Part shown: positions 1 through 7,511 of the stretch, one piece after another
How positions within the stretch are numbered: position 1 is the first letter of the stretch
Layout: every line of letters starts with the position of its first letter
From: Aggregatilineales bacterium
Lineage (GTDB): Bacteria; Chloroflexota; Anaerolineae; Aggregatilineales; Phototrophicaceae
DNA: 64,000 nucleotides
Direction of reading: 5' to 3'
Assembly: GCA_030834905.1 (NCBI GenBank)
Contig: JAUQWZ010000003.1
Coordinates: forward strand, 124,001 to 188,000
Made by a program: the position numbers and the translations under genes
Notes under the pieces: generated by a model
Told to the model about the DNA's origin: nothing
Databases searched by the model: none
The model's input: only the letters and a program-made list of their open reading frames with translations

Positions 1-2
1 GC

Positions 3-3000
3 TGGTTCACTGTCGTGCAGCTTTGGCTGGCGGGGGTATTCATGTATGCGTTCGCGCGTGGGCTGAACGTTGGACGCGCGGGTGGGGCGGTCGCTGGCAT
101 CACCTACCAGTTGAGCGCCTTCTTCGTCATCAGCGCCGTCTTCCCGATGATTATCGCGGCGGCGGTCTGGCTGCCGCTGCTGCTGATGATGATCGAGAAC
201 ATCATTCGCCAGCGCCCGCTGCTGCGCAGCAGACCGTCCAGCGTCCCCTGGGTGGCGGTTGGCGCGGTGGCGCTCGGCTGCAACATCCTCGCCGGTCACG
301 TCGAGATCACCTACTACACCCTGATTATCATGGCGTATTACGCGGCGGCGCGGCTGCTGTGGCAGTGGTGGACAGAGAGACGGACGGAACCACCAGGACA
401 CGAAGATGTAGGGACACGATATATCGTGTCCGACGAACAAAGGGCAAGGCGCGCCTTGCCCATGCTCATCCGGCGCGGCGGCTGGCTGGTGGTGATGGTC
501 GCGTTGGGGCTGGCGCTGGGCGCGGTGCAGTTCATCCCACTGTTTGAGTTCGCCAGCATCAATTTTCGCTCCGGCTCGGCGTCGTTTGATCAGGTGCTGG
601 GTTGGGCGCACCCGCCGCGCGACATCATCCAGTTTGCCCTGCCGAACTTCTATGGCAGCCCCGCCCATCACGGCTACTTCGATCTGTTCGGCGGGCAAAG
701 CGTGTCGCTCATTGACACGGTGGTTTCCAACGCCAGCGGCGGGCGCGTCACCCACACCGACTGGGGAATTAAGAACTACGTCGAAGGCGCGCTCTACGTC
801 GGCATTCTGCCGCTGGCGCTGGCGCTGTTTGGGCTGATCGTACACCCCTCACCTCCTCCCCTCCTCTCCCACGCAAGCGGGGAGAGGAGGAGCCAAACCC
901 TTCTCCCCGTTCATATGGGAGGGGGGTCAAACCAAAGGTTCGGGGGTGAGGGGTTCACCTCCATCATCTTTGCCGTCCTGGCGCTGCTCTCGCTGACGTT
1001 TATGTTCGGCTTGCCGACCTACGCGCTGCTGTACCTGCTGCCCGGCATCGACCAGCTTCATTCGCCGTTCCGCTGGGTGTTCGGTCTGACGTTGAGCGTG
1101 GCGGTGCTGGCGGGCTTTGGCATGGATGCGCTGGTGAACGCGGCAGCAGATCGGACACGATATATCGTGTCCCTACGATGGGCGCGGAGATTTGGTTGGG
1201 CGCTGGTGGCATTAGGCGTACTCGTTCTTGCGGGGCTGCTGCTTTCGCGCCTGCTCTACCCGCAGCTTGAGCCAATCATCCAGCGGCTGCTGGACAGCAT
1301 GGTGACAAGCAGCGGCGCGCCCGCCAGCAGTGTTTTCGTCTCGCCGCAAATGTTCTACAGTTACCAGTTTCCCAATGTACTGGTGCTGTGCTTGATGCTG
1401 CTCGGCAGCGGGGCGGTGTTTTTGTGGGGGGCAAAAACCTCCTCACCCCCCACCCCTCTCACACGTAAACGGGGAGAGGGGGTTGCCGTCTTCGCCCTTG
1501 CCCTGATCGCCGCTGACCTGATGATTGCCTCGTGGGGCTTTAACCCGGCGTCCGATCCGGCGTGGCTGGACTTCACGCCGCCAGCGATTACATGGTTGCA
1601 GGAGCAGCCGGGCGAATGGCGCTATACCACGCTGGTCGATCCCACCCAGGCGAATCCCGACATTTTCAACGCCAACCTGACGCTGCGCTACGGGCTGGAC
1701 GACATTCGCGGCTACGAGAGCATCATCCCGAAGCAGTACGTCGATTTCATGCAGACCCTCGCGCCGCAGACGCAGCTTGATTTCAACCGGGTCGCGCCGC
1801 TGTACACAATCTACCCGGACGGCATCAGTTTCGACTACCGCGAGGCGCTGACCTCCCCGCTGCTGGACGCGCTCAACGTGCGCTACGTCATCACCCACAC
1901 CGCGACCTCGCTGGACGACGTACCGGGCTACGCGCTGGCATACGAAGACGCAGCCGTTCGCATTTGGGAGAACGCCGATTATCTGCCGCGCGCCTATATC
2001 GTGCCGGACAGCGCTATCAGCCTCACCCGCGCCAGCAGTCGCGAGATGCTGCTCGATCTACCGGCTGGCGCTGCCGGTCAGCCGGTGGTGGTCAGCGAAA
2101 CCTTCCTGCCCGGCTGGCGCGCCTTCATCCGTCCGCAGGGGACAGACGAAAGCAGAGAATCGCCGCTGACGATGGCACTGGCGCAGAGTAACTTTATGGG
2201 CGTGACGCTGCCGGACAGCCTGCCGGAAAGCGAAACGGGCGGCTATACCGTTCGCCTCGTCTACAGCCCGCAGAGCTTCCAGATCGGACTGTTCGCCTCG
2301 TTCATCAGCGGAATCGTGCTGGCGCTGCTGCTGGGCGGCTGGCTGTGGCGGCTGTTCGTCGCCGCGCCCACCGAAGCCGCCGACAACCGCGTCGGGCGAA
2401 TTGCCCGCAACAGCCTCGCGCCGATTTTGCTTAACCTGTTCAACCGTGGCATTGATTTCGCCTTCGCCTTCGTCATGCTGCGCGTGCTGGGTCCCGAAGG
2501 CGCGGGCAATTACTACTACGCAGGCGTAATCTTCGTCTGGTTCGATATCTTCACCAACTTCGGGCTGTACGTTTATCTGACCCGTGAAGTCTCGCGCGAC
2601 CGTTCCAAAGCGCGGCTGCTGTTCCTGAACACCAGCCTGATGCGGATCGGCTTAGCGCTGCTGGGCGTGCCGCTGCTGCTTGGCTTTCTGGGCGCGCGCC
2701 AGGCAGTCGTGACGCCGCCGCTGAACGCCGAGACGATTCTGGCGATCTTCCTGCTTTACGTCGGTTTGCTGCCCAACAATATCAGCACCGGCATGACCTC
2801 GATCTACTACGCCTTCGAGCGCGCCGAAATCCCGGCGGCGGTGGCGACAATCGCCACCATCTGCAAAGCCGTCTTTGGGCTGGTGGCGCTGCTGCTCGGC
2901 TGGGGCATTGTCGGGCTGGCGGCGGTCAGCATTCTCACCAACTTCATCACCCTGGGCATTCTGTGGTGGAACGGGCGGGATATGCTGCGGGCAGATGGCG

Positions 3001-3896
3001 CTGGTGGCGTAGGGGCGCGACATGCTGCGCCCCTACCAGTCCGGGCTGACAGGGGTTTGATGCGCCGGATGATGGGCGAAAGCTGGTCGCTCATGCTCAA
3101 CCACTTTCTGGCGACGATCTTCATCCAGATCGACATCGTCGTCATCGAAGCCTTTCACGGGGCGAGCATGGTTGGCATCTATTCAGTCGCCTACAAGTGG
3201 CTGATGGCGCTGAACATCATCCCATCATTTTTCACCCAGGCGCTGCTGCCGATCATGGCGCGGCAGGCGCACGAAGACCAGGAAGGGCTGAAGCGCAATT
3301 ACGTGCTGTCGCTCAAGCTGCTGCTCAGCGTCGCCCTGCCGACGGCGGTGTTCTTCACCTTCATGGCGACGCCGCTGGTGGCGCTGCTGGGTGGCGCGGA
3401 ATACCTGCCCGACAGCGCCATCGCCACCCAGTTGATCATCTGGAGTATTCCCATCGGCTGGATGAACAGCCTGACGCAGTACGTCTTTATCGCCCTCGAT
3501 CTTCAGCGCAAGATCACGCGCGCGTTTTTCATCGGCGTCATTTTCAACATCGTCACTAACCTGCTCTTCGTGCCGCGCTTCGGCTACCAGGCGGCAGCCA
3601 TCACGACCATTGCCTCGGAAGCGGTGCTGCTGATCCCGTTTGGTATCCTGCTGAACAACGCGCTTGGTCGAATCGACTGGCTGGACTTACTCTGGCGTCC
3701 GGTGGCGGCGACGGCTGCCATGTTCGCCGTACTCGCACTTGGCTGGAATATTCAGCCGCTGTTGGCGCTGGTGGTTGGGATCGTGGTTTACGTGGGGGTG
3801 TGGCTGGCGCTGCGAACGCTGACGCCCGAAGAATGGGCGCGGCTGATGCCGCTGATTCCGGCGCGCCTGCGGCGGGCGCTGCCCCAGCGGGCGTAG
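3..3896 (+). CDS. YfhO-like membrane protein fused to Wzx-type flippase (5' partial)
   Basis: The reading frame is open to the window edge, so the true start lies upstream; the first start codon seen is a GTG at 15. Numbering from there, residues 1 to about 780 form a polytopic protein with a large extracytoplasmic region, as in the YfhO family (proposed glycosyl transfer at the cell surface). From about residue 793 (RIARNSLAPILLNLF) a second module of many membrane helices resembles Wzx/MATE oligosaccharide flippases, with features such as GPEGAGNYYYAG. The pairing suggests export and surface decoration of a glycan. Five stretches that look like inserted repeats are read through in frame, at 408-461, 842-956, 1153-1176, 1440-1483 and 3009-3036. 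The family calls come from motif recognition and the substrate is unknown. Confidence 0.8.
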   Translation, partial: WFTVVQLWLAGVFMYAFARGLNVGRAGGAVAGITYQLSAFFVISAVFPMIIAAAVWLPLLLMMIENIIRQRPLLRSRPSSVPWVAVGAVALGCNILAGHVEITYYTLIIMAYYAAARLLWQWWTERRTEPPGHEDVGTRYIVSDEQRARRALPMLIRRGGWLVVMVALGLALGAVQFIPLFEFASINFRSGSASFDQVLGWAHPPRDIIQFALPNFYGSPAHHGYFDLFGGQSVSLIDTVVSNASGGRVTHTDWGIKNYVEGALYVGILPLALALFGLIVHPSPPPLLSHASGERRSQTLLPVHMGGGSNQRFGGEGFTSIIFAVLALLSLTFMFGLPTYALLYLLPGIDQLHSPFRWVFGLTLSVAVLAGFGMDALVNAAADRTRYIVSLRWARRFGWALVALGVLVLAGLLLSRLLYPQLEPIIQRLLDSMVTSSGAPASSVFVSPQMFYSYQFPNVLVLCLMLLGSGAVFLWGAKTSSPPTPLTRKRGEGVAVFALALIAADLMIASWGFNPASDPAWLDFTPPAITWLQEQPGEWRYTTLVDPTQANPDIFNANLTLRYGLDDIRGYESIIPKQYVDFMQTLAPQTQLDFNRVAPLYTIYPDGISFDYREALTSPLLDALNVRYVITHTATSLDDVPGYALAYEDAAVRIWENADYLPRAYIVPDSAISLTRASSREMLLDLPAGAAGQPVVVSETFLPGWRAFIRPQGTDESRESPLTMALAQSNFMGVTLPDSLPESETGGYTVRLVYSPQSFQIGLFASFISGIVLALLLGGWLWRLFVAAPTEAADNRVGRIARNSLAPILLNLFNRGIDFAFAFVMLRVLGPEGAGNYYYAGVIFVWFDIFTNFGLYVYLTREVSRDRSKARLLFLNTSLMRIGLALLGVPLLLGFLGARQAVVTPPLNAETILAIFLLYVGLLPNNISTGMTSIYYAFERAEIPAAVATIATICKAVFGLVALLLGWGIVGLAAVSILTNFITLGILWWNGRDMLRADGAGGVGARHAAPLPVRADRGLMRRMMGESWSLMLNHFLATIFIQIDIVVIEAFHGASMVGIYSVAYKWLMALNIIPSFFTQALLPIMARQAHEDQEGLKRNYVLSLKLLLSVALPTAVFFTFMATPLVALLGGAEYLPDSAIATQLIIWSIPIGWMNSLTQYVFIALDLQRKITRAFFIGVIFNIVTNLLFVPRFGYQAAAITTIASEAVLLIPFGILLNNALGRIDWLDLLWRPVAATAAMFAVLALGWNIQPLLALVVGIVVYVGVWLALRTLTPEEWARLMPLIPARLRRALPQRA
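408..461. repeat. Two adjacent 20-bp palindromes with GTAGGG head, in frame inside a gene
   Basis: GTAGG leads into the perfect palindrome GGACACGATATATCGTGTCC (412-431). Ten bases later comes a second perfect palindrome, GGGCAAGGCGCGCCTTGCCC (442-461). The pair adds about 18 codons (residues 132-150) to the membrane protein without breaking frame. The first palindrome recurs at 1153-1172, and the core of the second recurs at 16451-16470 and 45486-45506. Confidence 0.85.
842..956. repeat. Pyrimidine/purine foldback repeat (second family), in frame inside a gene
   Basis: The outer inverted arms ACCCCTCACC (844-853) and GGTGAGGGGT (945-954) enclose an inner pair, CCTCCTCTCC and GGGGAGAGGAGG, around a short loop. 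The insert encodes a Pro/Ser- and Gly-rich stretch, unlike the hydrophobic segments on either side. A shorter relative lies at 1440-1483 and a degraded one at 21936-21960. Confidence 0.7.
1153..1176. repeat. Palindrome with CCCTAC tail, in frame inside a gene
   Basis: The 20-bp palindrome of 412-431 is repeated exactly and followed by CTAC, the mirror orientation of the first copy. It is translated within the YfhO-like part. Confidence 0.85.
1440..1483. repeat. Short copy of the second foldback repeat family
   Basis: Runs of CACCCC and CCCTCTC, then a short loop containing ACGTAAAC, then GGGGAGAGGG. It matches the inner hairpin of 842-956 and is read in frame as a Pro/Thr then Arg/Gly stretch. 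Confidence 0.6.
3009..3036. repeat. GTAGGGGCGC palindrome, in frame inside a gene
   Basis: GTAGGGGCGC and GCGCCCCTAC are exact inverted arms around an 8-bp loop. The copy falls between helices of the flippase module and keeps frame. Confidence 0.85.
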
Positions 3897-3905
3897 ACAA
3901 GGCAG

Positions 3906-3927
3906 CAAAAAAGCGCCCGCAGGCGCT
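3906..3927 (-). terminator. Intrinsic terminator for the leftward gene at 4007-4336
   Basis: Read leftward, AGCGCC-tgcg-GGCGCT is followed directly by six T. It lies downstream of the leftward small gene and just past the end of the rightward fusion gene, so it may separate the two converging transcripts. Confidence 0.8.
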
Positions 3928-4006
3928 CGTCAGGGCACAGATAACCAGACGTGGGTTGACAACCGCCCTGCGGCGGCGGCGCTTAAGCCGTCAGCACGCG
4001 CTTTTA

Positions 4007-4336
4007 CTACGCCTGAGACTTGATCGTCTGTTGGGCGCGTTCCTCAATCGGACGCAGCGTAATGCGGTTCTGGAAGATCAGCCGGCGAGCGAATGGGTTT
4101 GAGATGACGGGCATGACCACCGTCTCATCGCCCCGCTTCAGCGTGAAATGAAACACACAGGTCAGCCGCGTGCCAGCGTGCCAGAATTCCTCGTTGTAAA
4201 TGTCACCGGTCACGCGCCAGCCATTCTGTATCGCCGTCACCAGGCAGTCAGCGCCCGCGTACTTCTCAGACAGCGGCGACCAATGACGAATGAAAAGGGG
4301 GTACTCCACGTGAAAATCGGAACTTGGGGTTTCCAT
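4007..4336 (-). CDS. Conserved-looking small protein of unknown function
   Basis: The 109-residue product is not recognised. It is soluble, without signal peptide or membrane helix, and rich in aromatic residues. The start is supported by an AGGAAGGA ribosome site about nine bases upstream of the ATG, and a good terminator follows at 3906-3927. The 170 bp upstream are AT-rich, with repeated TTAATCC blocks, and would hold its promoter. The adjacent IS630 element inserted in that upstream region about 170 bp from the start, so distal control sequences may have been displaced. The coding call is fairly sure; the function is unknown. Confidence 0.7.
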   Translation of the reverse strand: METPSSDFHVEYPLFIRHWSPLSEKYAGADCLVTAIQNGWRVTGDIYNEEFWHAGTRLTCVFHFTLKRGDETVVMPVISNPFARRLIFQNRITLRPIEERAQQTIKSQA

Positions 4337-4558
4337 AGACTTTAATCCTTCCTTTAATCCCTTAATCCCTCACTTTTACTTCTATCAGTGTACACATATT
4401 TTGCTTAAGCCTGTGCTAAACACGCCTGAGTATTTGTTAAATCCTGCCAGGTATTTTTGTGATAGTAATACGCTAACCCGCCAATTCTGGCAAGTTTACA
4501 CCATATAAGTACAACCACGAAAATGATATGGGGTATAAAATGGGGGCAGGAGAAGACG

Positions 4559-5080
4559 ATGAAACCAATCCAACTGCCCTCACAGACCGCAGCGCAACTT
4601 GAAGCGCTTGATGAACTCTACCGCACGACCAAGGATGTACGGCTGCGTCAGCGGGCGCAATTGGTCTTGTTGGCAGCAGAAAAAGGACTGGTCGCAGCAG
4701 AAATCGGTGCCATTGTGCGGTTGAGCGAAGAAAGTGTGAGGCGCTGGCTGAAACGCTATCTCGCTGAAGGGATGGAGGGGCTGCGGGATGAACCGCGCCC
4801 CGGAACACCGAAAATGGTCACCGAGGGGTATGTGTCACGGTTGGTTGAACTGGTGCGCCGCCGTCCACGCAGTTTCGACTTACCCTTTTCGCTGTGGACA
4901 TGTCAACGTCTGGCGGACTATCTGGCAGAAGAAACAGGCGTGCGCGTCAGCGATGAAACGGTCAGACGTCATTTAGCGGCGCAGGGCATTGTGCTGAGCC
5001 GCCCCCAGCACAAAATCAGTAGTCCAGACCCCGACTACGAGGTCAAAAAAAGACGGTCGAATCACAGCGAGACGGCATGA
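4559..5080 (+). CDS. IS630-type transposase, N-terminal (DNA-binding) frame
   Basis: This frame encodes the helix-turn-helix half of an IS630 transposase: a homeodomain-like region (LRQRAQLVLLAA, then LSEESVRRWLKRY) followed by a winged-helix linker (VSDETVRRHLAAQGI) at the usual spacing. The ATG at 4559 is chosen because AGGAG lies six bases upstream; an earlier in-frame ATG at 4523 falls inside the left inverted repeat. The frame reaches DPDYEVKK and then shifts. Read straight on, it ends after a short unrelated tail in an ATGA overlap with the next frame. The natural product is probably a -1 fusion with the catalytic frame. Confidence 0.88.
   Translation: MKPIQLPSQTAAQLEALDELYRTTKDVRLRQRAQLVLLAAEKGLVAAEIGAIVRLSEESVRRWLKRYLAEGMEGLRDEPRPGTPKMVTEGYVSRLVELVRRRPRSFDLPFSLWTCQRLADYLAEETGVRVSDETVRRHLAAQGIVLSRPQHKISSPDPDYEVKKRRSNHSETA
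5045..5051 (+). promoter_or_regulatory. A7 slippery run, likely programmed -1 frameshift site
   Basis: Seven consecutive A occur where the first transposase frame ends its conserved DPDY-KK segment. Slipping back one base joins it to the upstream part of the second frame, which reads KKTVESQRDGMKTGEVFYYAD with no stop. That is the continuous order seen in single-frame IS630 transposases. Frameshifting at A-runs is known in this family; it is inferred here. Confidence 0.7.
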
Positions 5081-5607
5081 AAACCGGAGAAGTATTCTAC
5101 TATGCCGACGAGTTCAATGTCAGTTGGCTGCCGACACTGCGAGCGATGTGGTCACCCGTCGGGCAACAAATCATGATCCCAACGCCACGTCAGCCTTACA
5201 AGCGCTACGGCTTAGGTGCAGTCAATTACCACACAGGCGAAACGGTTGTCATTTTTCGCCTGCGTAAGCGACGACTGGAAGTTGCCCAACTGCTCCAAGC
5301 GATTTTGGACAAGCATCCTCACGAAACAGTCTATGTCGCTTGGGATAATTCGAGTACCCATGAAGACAACGAGGTCGAGGCTGTTGTACGAGCAGCAGCG
5401 GGGCGGCTGATCTTGCTCTATTTGCCCACCTACAGTCCTTGGCTGAACCCGATTGAAATGCTCTGGCGGCACTTTCGACGTGAAGTCACTCACGGTGAAC
5501 TGTTCGAGAGTGTTAAAGCGCTGCTCCTTGCGGCACAGCATTTCTTTGACCGTTACAACAAAATGCCCCACCAAATCTTGTCGATTATCGGGGCACTTCC
5601 GTCATGA
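5077..5607 (+). CDS. IS630-type transposase, C-terminal DDE catalytic frame
   Basis: The frame carries the DDE_3 catalytic core: first acid in YYADEFN, second in VAWDNSSTHE, and the third in the typical YSPWLNPIEMLW. The ATG at 5077 overlaps the stop of the first frame (ATGA), so termination-reinitiation could make this half alone, but the open frame continues upstream to the A7 run. The stop codon overlaps the right inverted repeat, a common compact arrangement. All three catalytic residues are present, so the element looks competent. Confidence 0.9.
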   Translation: MKTGEVFYYADEFNVSWLPTLRAMWSPVGQQIMIPTPRQPYKRYGLGAVNYHTGETVVIFRLRKRRLEVAQLLQAILDKHPHETVYVAWDNSSTHEDNEVEAVVRAAAGRLILLYLPTYSPWLNPIEMLWRHFRREVTHGELFESVKALLLAAQHFFDRYNKMPHQILSIIGALPS

Positions 5608-5651
5608 TTTTCGTGGTTGTACTTATTAGGGGTCTTTGCGCTTTTCACCGT

Positions 5652-6833
5652 CTAGGGTCGGCGCGGCAGAGCACGCCCTTTCCACTGCGGTCCGCCCAAC
5701 CACTGCCACCAGACGGCGCGCGCGGCGATGATCGTCATCATCAGCACCGACAGCGGCAGCAGCAGCGCGTCCGCCGGGCGCTGGCGCGTGACCGTCGCTG
5801 TCAGAGCGCGGATGCCGATGCCCAAGCCGATGAGCGCCAGCGCCGACCATCCGCCGCCGGTGACCAGCCACAGCCAGGGCGCGAGGAAAATCAGCCAGTG
5901 AAACACCGTCGCCAGCGCCAGAAAGCGGATACGTCCGCCGTAGCCCGCGATGATGTTCTTGGCGTAGCCGTCGCGCGCCGAAGCCCAGTTCTGGTACATC
6001 CGGCAGGTCACCAGCCCGCCGCCATCGACCATCCGCAGCCGCAGCCCATGTCCTTTAATCCGCCGCGCCAGCGCGATATCCTCGACGATCTCGCTCGCGA
6101 CTGCCGCGTGTCCGCCTACGGCATTATAAGCGGCGCGACCAAAGACCAGACACTGCCCATTCGCCGCCGCGAACACCCGCCAGGGCGTGTGATGTACCAG
6201 CAGGACGGGCAGGTAGCCGATCACCACCAGCGCCATCAGCGGCACGACCAGCCGTTCGCCCCAGGTCACCGTCTGCTGGGTTGACCAGACCGTCAGCAGG
6301 TCGGCGCGGGCGCGCGTCATCTCGTCCATCAATGCTCGCAGCGCCCCCGGCTGCCAGCGCACGTCGGCATCGGCGAACACCAGCAGATCGCGGCTGGCGA
6401 CCCGCGCGAGCTGGTGACATGCCCAGTTCTTGCCCAGCCAGCCATCCGGCAGGGCTTCACCGCCAATCACCGTCAGCCGGGCATCGCCCCGCGCCGCCAC
6501 CACAGCCGCCGCCGCTGTGCCGTCGTCGGAATGGTCGTCCAGCACGATCACTTCGAGATCGACGCCCGCCTGTGACAGCAGCGACTCGATGGTGCCGCCG
6601 ATCACCGCTGCCTCGTTTCGGGCTGGAATGAGGACGGAAAGGGATGGTTCATTGGGAACAGTTTCGGACGTGGCTTGTAGGGGCGCAGCGTGCTCCGCCC
6701 TGCTCGACCTCTTTAGCTTATGGAGAGGGGAACGCGGGGCGCGGTTCAATCTCGGAAACGTCAGCGCGTTGACAATCGCGATCAGGGCGATGACGATCAG
6801 CGCCGCCGAAACCAGCAGCATCAGGACGCTCAC
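5652..6833 (-). CDS. Family 2 membrane glycosyltransferase, CrtQ/CruG-like
   Basis: This predicted inverting glycosyltransferase has one N-terminal membrane helix, a GT-A catalytic domain and C-terminal helices. Visible motifs are SVLIPARNEAAVI (nucleotide binding), FADADV (DxD metal site) and EIVEDIALARR. The start is taken as GTG at 6833 because it overlaps the plsY stop as GTGA, implying translational coupling; an ATG lies four codons further in. Sequence style and the neighbouring cruF suggest it may glycosylate a hydroxylated carotenoid, as CruG-type enzymes do, but hopanoid or lipid glycosylation is possible. A palindromic repeat (6677-6703) is read in frame between the first helix and the catalytic domain. 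Confidence 0.8.
   Translation of the reverse strand: MSVLMLLVSAALIVIALIAIVNALTFPRLNRAPRSPLHKLKRSSRAEHAAPLQATSETVPNEPSLSVLIPARNEAAVIGGTIESLLSQAGVDLEVIVLDDHSDDGTAAAAVVAARGDARLTVIGGEALPDGWLGKNWACHQLARVASRDLLVFADADVRWQPGALRALMDEMTRARADLLTVWSTQQTVTWGERLVVPLMALVVIGYLPVLLVHHTPWRVFAAANGQCLVFGRAAYNAVGGHAAVASEIVEDIALARRIKGHGLRLRMVDGGGLVTCRMYQNWASARDGYAKNIIAGYGGRIRFLALATVFHWLIFLAPWLWLVTGGGWSALALIGLGIGIRALTATVTRQRPADALLLPLSVLMMTIIAARAVWWQWLGGPQWKGRALPRRP
6677..6703. repeat. GTAGGGGCGCAG palindrome, in frame inside the glycosyltransferase
   Basis: GTAGGGGCG and CGCCCTGC form slightly decayed arms of the same palindrome family as 3009-3036. It adds an Ala/His-rich linker just after the N-terminal helix of the leftward gene. 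Confidence 0.7.
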
Positions 6834-7447
6834 GACCGAACCAGACGCCTGGCGATCCACGAGCGCAGCGCCGGGAACTGGCGCAGATCGTCGCGGTATT
6901 TCCAGAGCACGACTGCCGCGTTGCCGGCGAGGATTGCCAGCAGCGCCGGATCGGGATTGGTGAGCAGCAGATAGGCGAAAGCGCTCGCGCCCATCAGCAG
7001 CACCGCCCAGCCGGACACCGCCACCACCGAAAACCAGACACCGAGCAGAATGCCGCCAATCGTTGGCATTTCCCACAGGGTAAGCGCCGTCCACACGCCC
7101 ATCGTCACGGCGACTGCTTTACCGCCGCGAAAGCCCAGCAGCGGCGAGAAGGCGTGACCCAGTACTGGCGCGAGTGCCACCGGCAGCAGCGCCCAGCCTT
7201 CAAGCCCGATGACGTACTTCGCCAGCGCCACCGGCAGCGCGCCCTTGAGCACGTCGAGGCAGAACGCCAGCGCCGCCCAGCCCCTGCCGCCCGCGCGCAT
7301 GACGTTGGTCATGCCGGGGTTGCCGTCGCCGTACTGGCGGATGTCTTTGCCGAGCACCCACCTGCCCACCCACACCGACCACATCAGCGAGCCGCTGGCA
7401 AAGCCGATGATCGTCCAGAGCAGGGTGGTGAGCAAAGAGCCAGTCAT
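6830..7447 (-). CDS. plsY: Glycerol-3-phosphate acyltransferase PlsY
   Basis: PlsY transfers an acyl group from acyl-phosphate to glycerol-3-phosphate in the membrane, the first step of phospholipid synthesis. The family motifs are clear: GDGNPGMTNVMRAGG after the first helices and GHAFSPLLGFRGGKAVAV near the middle, with about five membrane helices in 205 residues, the usual length. The ATG at 7447 places the first hydrophobic segment directly at the N-terminus. The stop overlaps the start of the downstream glycosyltransferase. Given the carotenoid-type neighbours, this copy could acylate a glycolipid or carotenoid glycoside instead, but the motifs are those of ordinary PlsY. Confidence 0.9.
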   Translation of the reverse strand: MTGSLLTTLLWTIIGFASGSLMWSVWVGRWVLGKDIRQYGDGNPGMTNVMRAGGRGWAALAFCLDVLKGALPVALAKYVIGLEGWALLPVALAPVLGHAFSPLLGFRGGKAVAVTMGVWTALTLWEMPTIGGILLGVWFSVVAVSGWAVLLMGASAFAYLLLTNPDPALLAILAGNAAVVLWKYRDDLRQFPALRSWIARRLVRS

Positions 7448-7511
7448 AATTTTCAACCGCAAAAGGCGCAAAGGTTAAAACGTTGAGACAAACTGGACCG
7501 AAAGCCTGCCG

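Larger units (their letters stand above)
4508..5623 (+). mobile_element. IS630-family insertion sequence, complete
   Basis: Near-perfect terminal inverted repeats begin AGTACAACCACGAAAAT at 4508 and end with its complement at 5623. Both ends are flanked by TA (4506-4507 and 5624-5625), the target duplication typical of IS630/Tc1-mariner elements. The 1,116-bp body carries two overlapping frames that together make one DDE transposase. Intact ends and frames suggest a recent or still functional copy. Confidence 0.9.

Noticed and set aside
449..456. GGCGCGCC sites as chance restriction sites
   Set aside because: At three places the site lies at the centre of a longer palindrome with shared flanks, so it is better seen as part of a repeat core.
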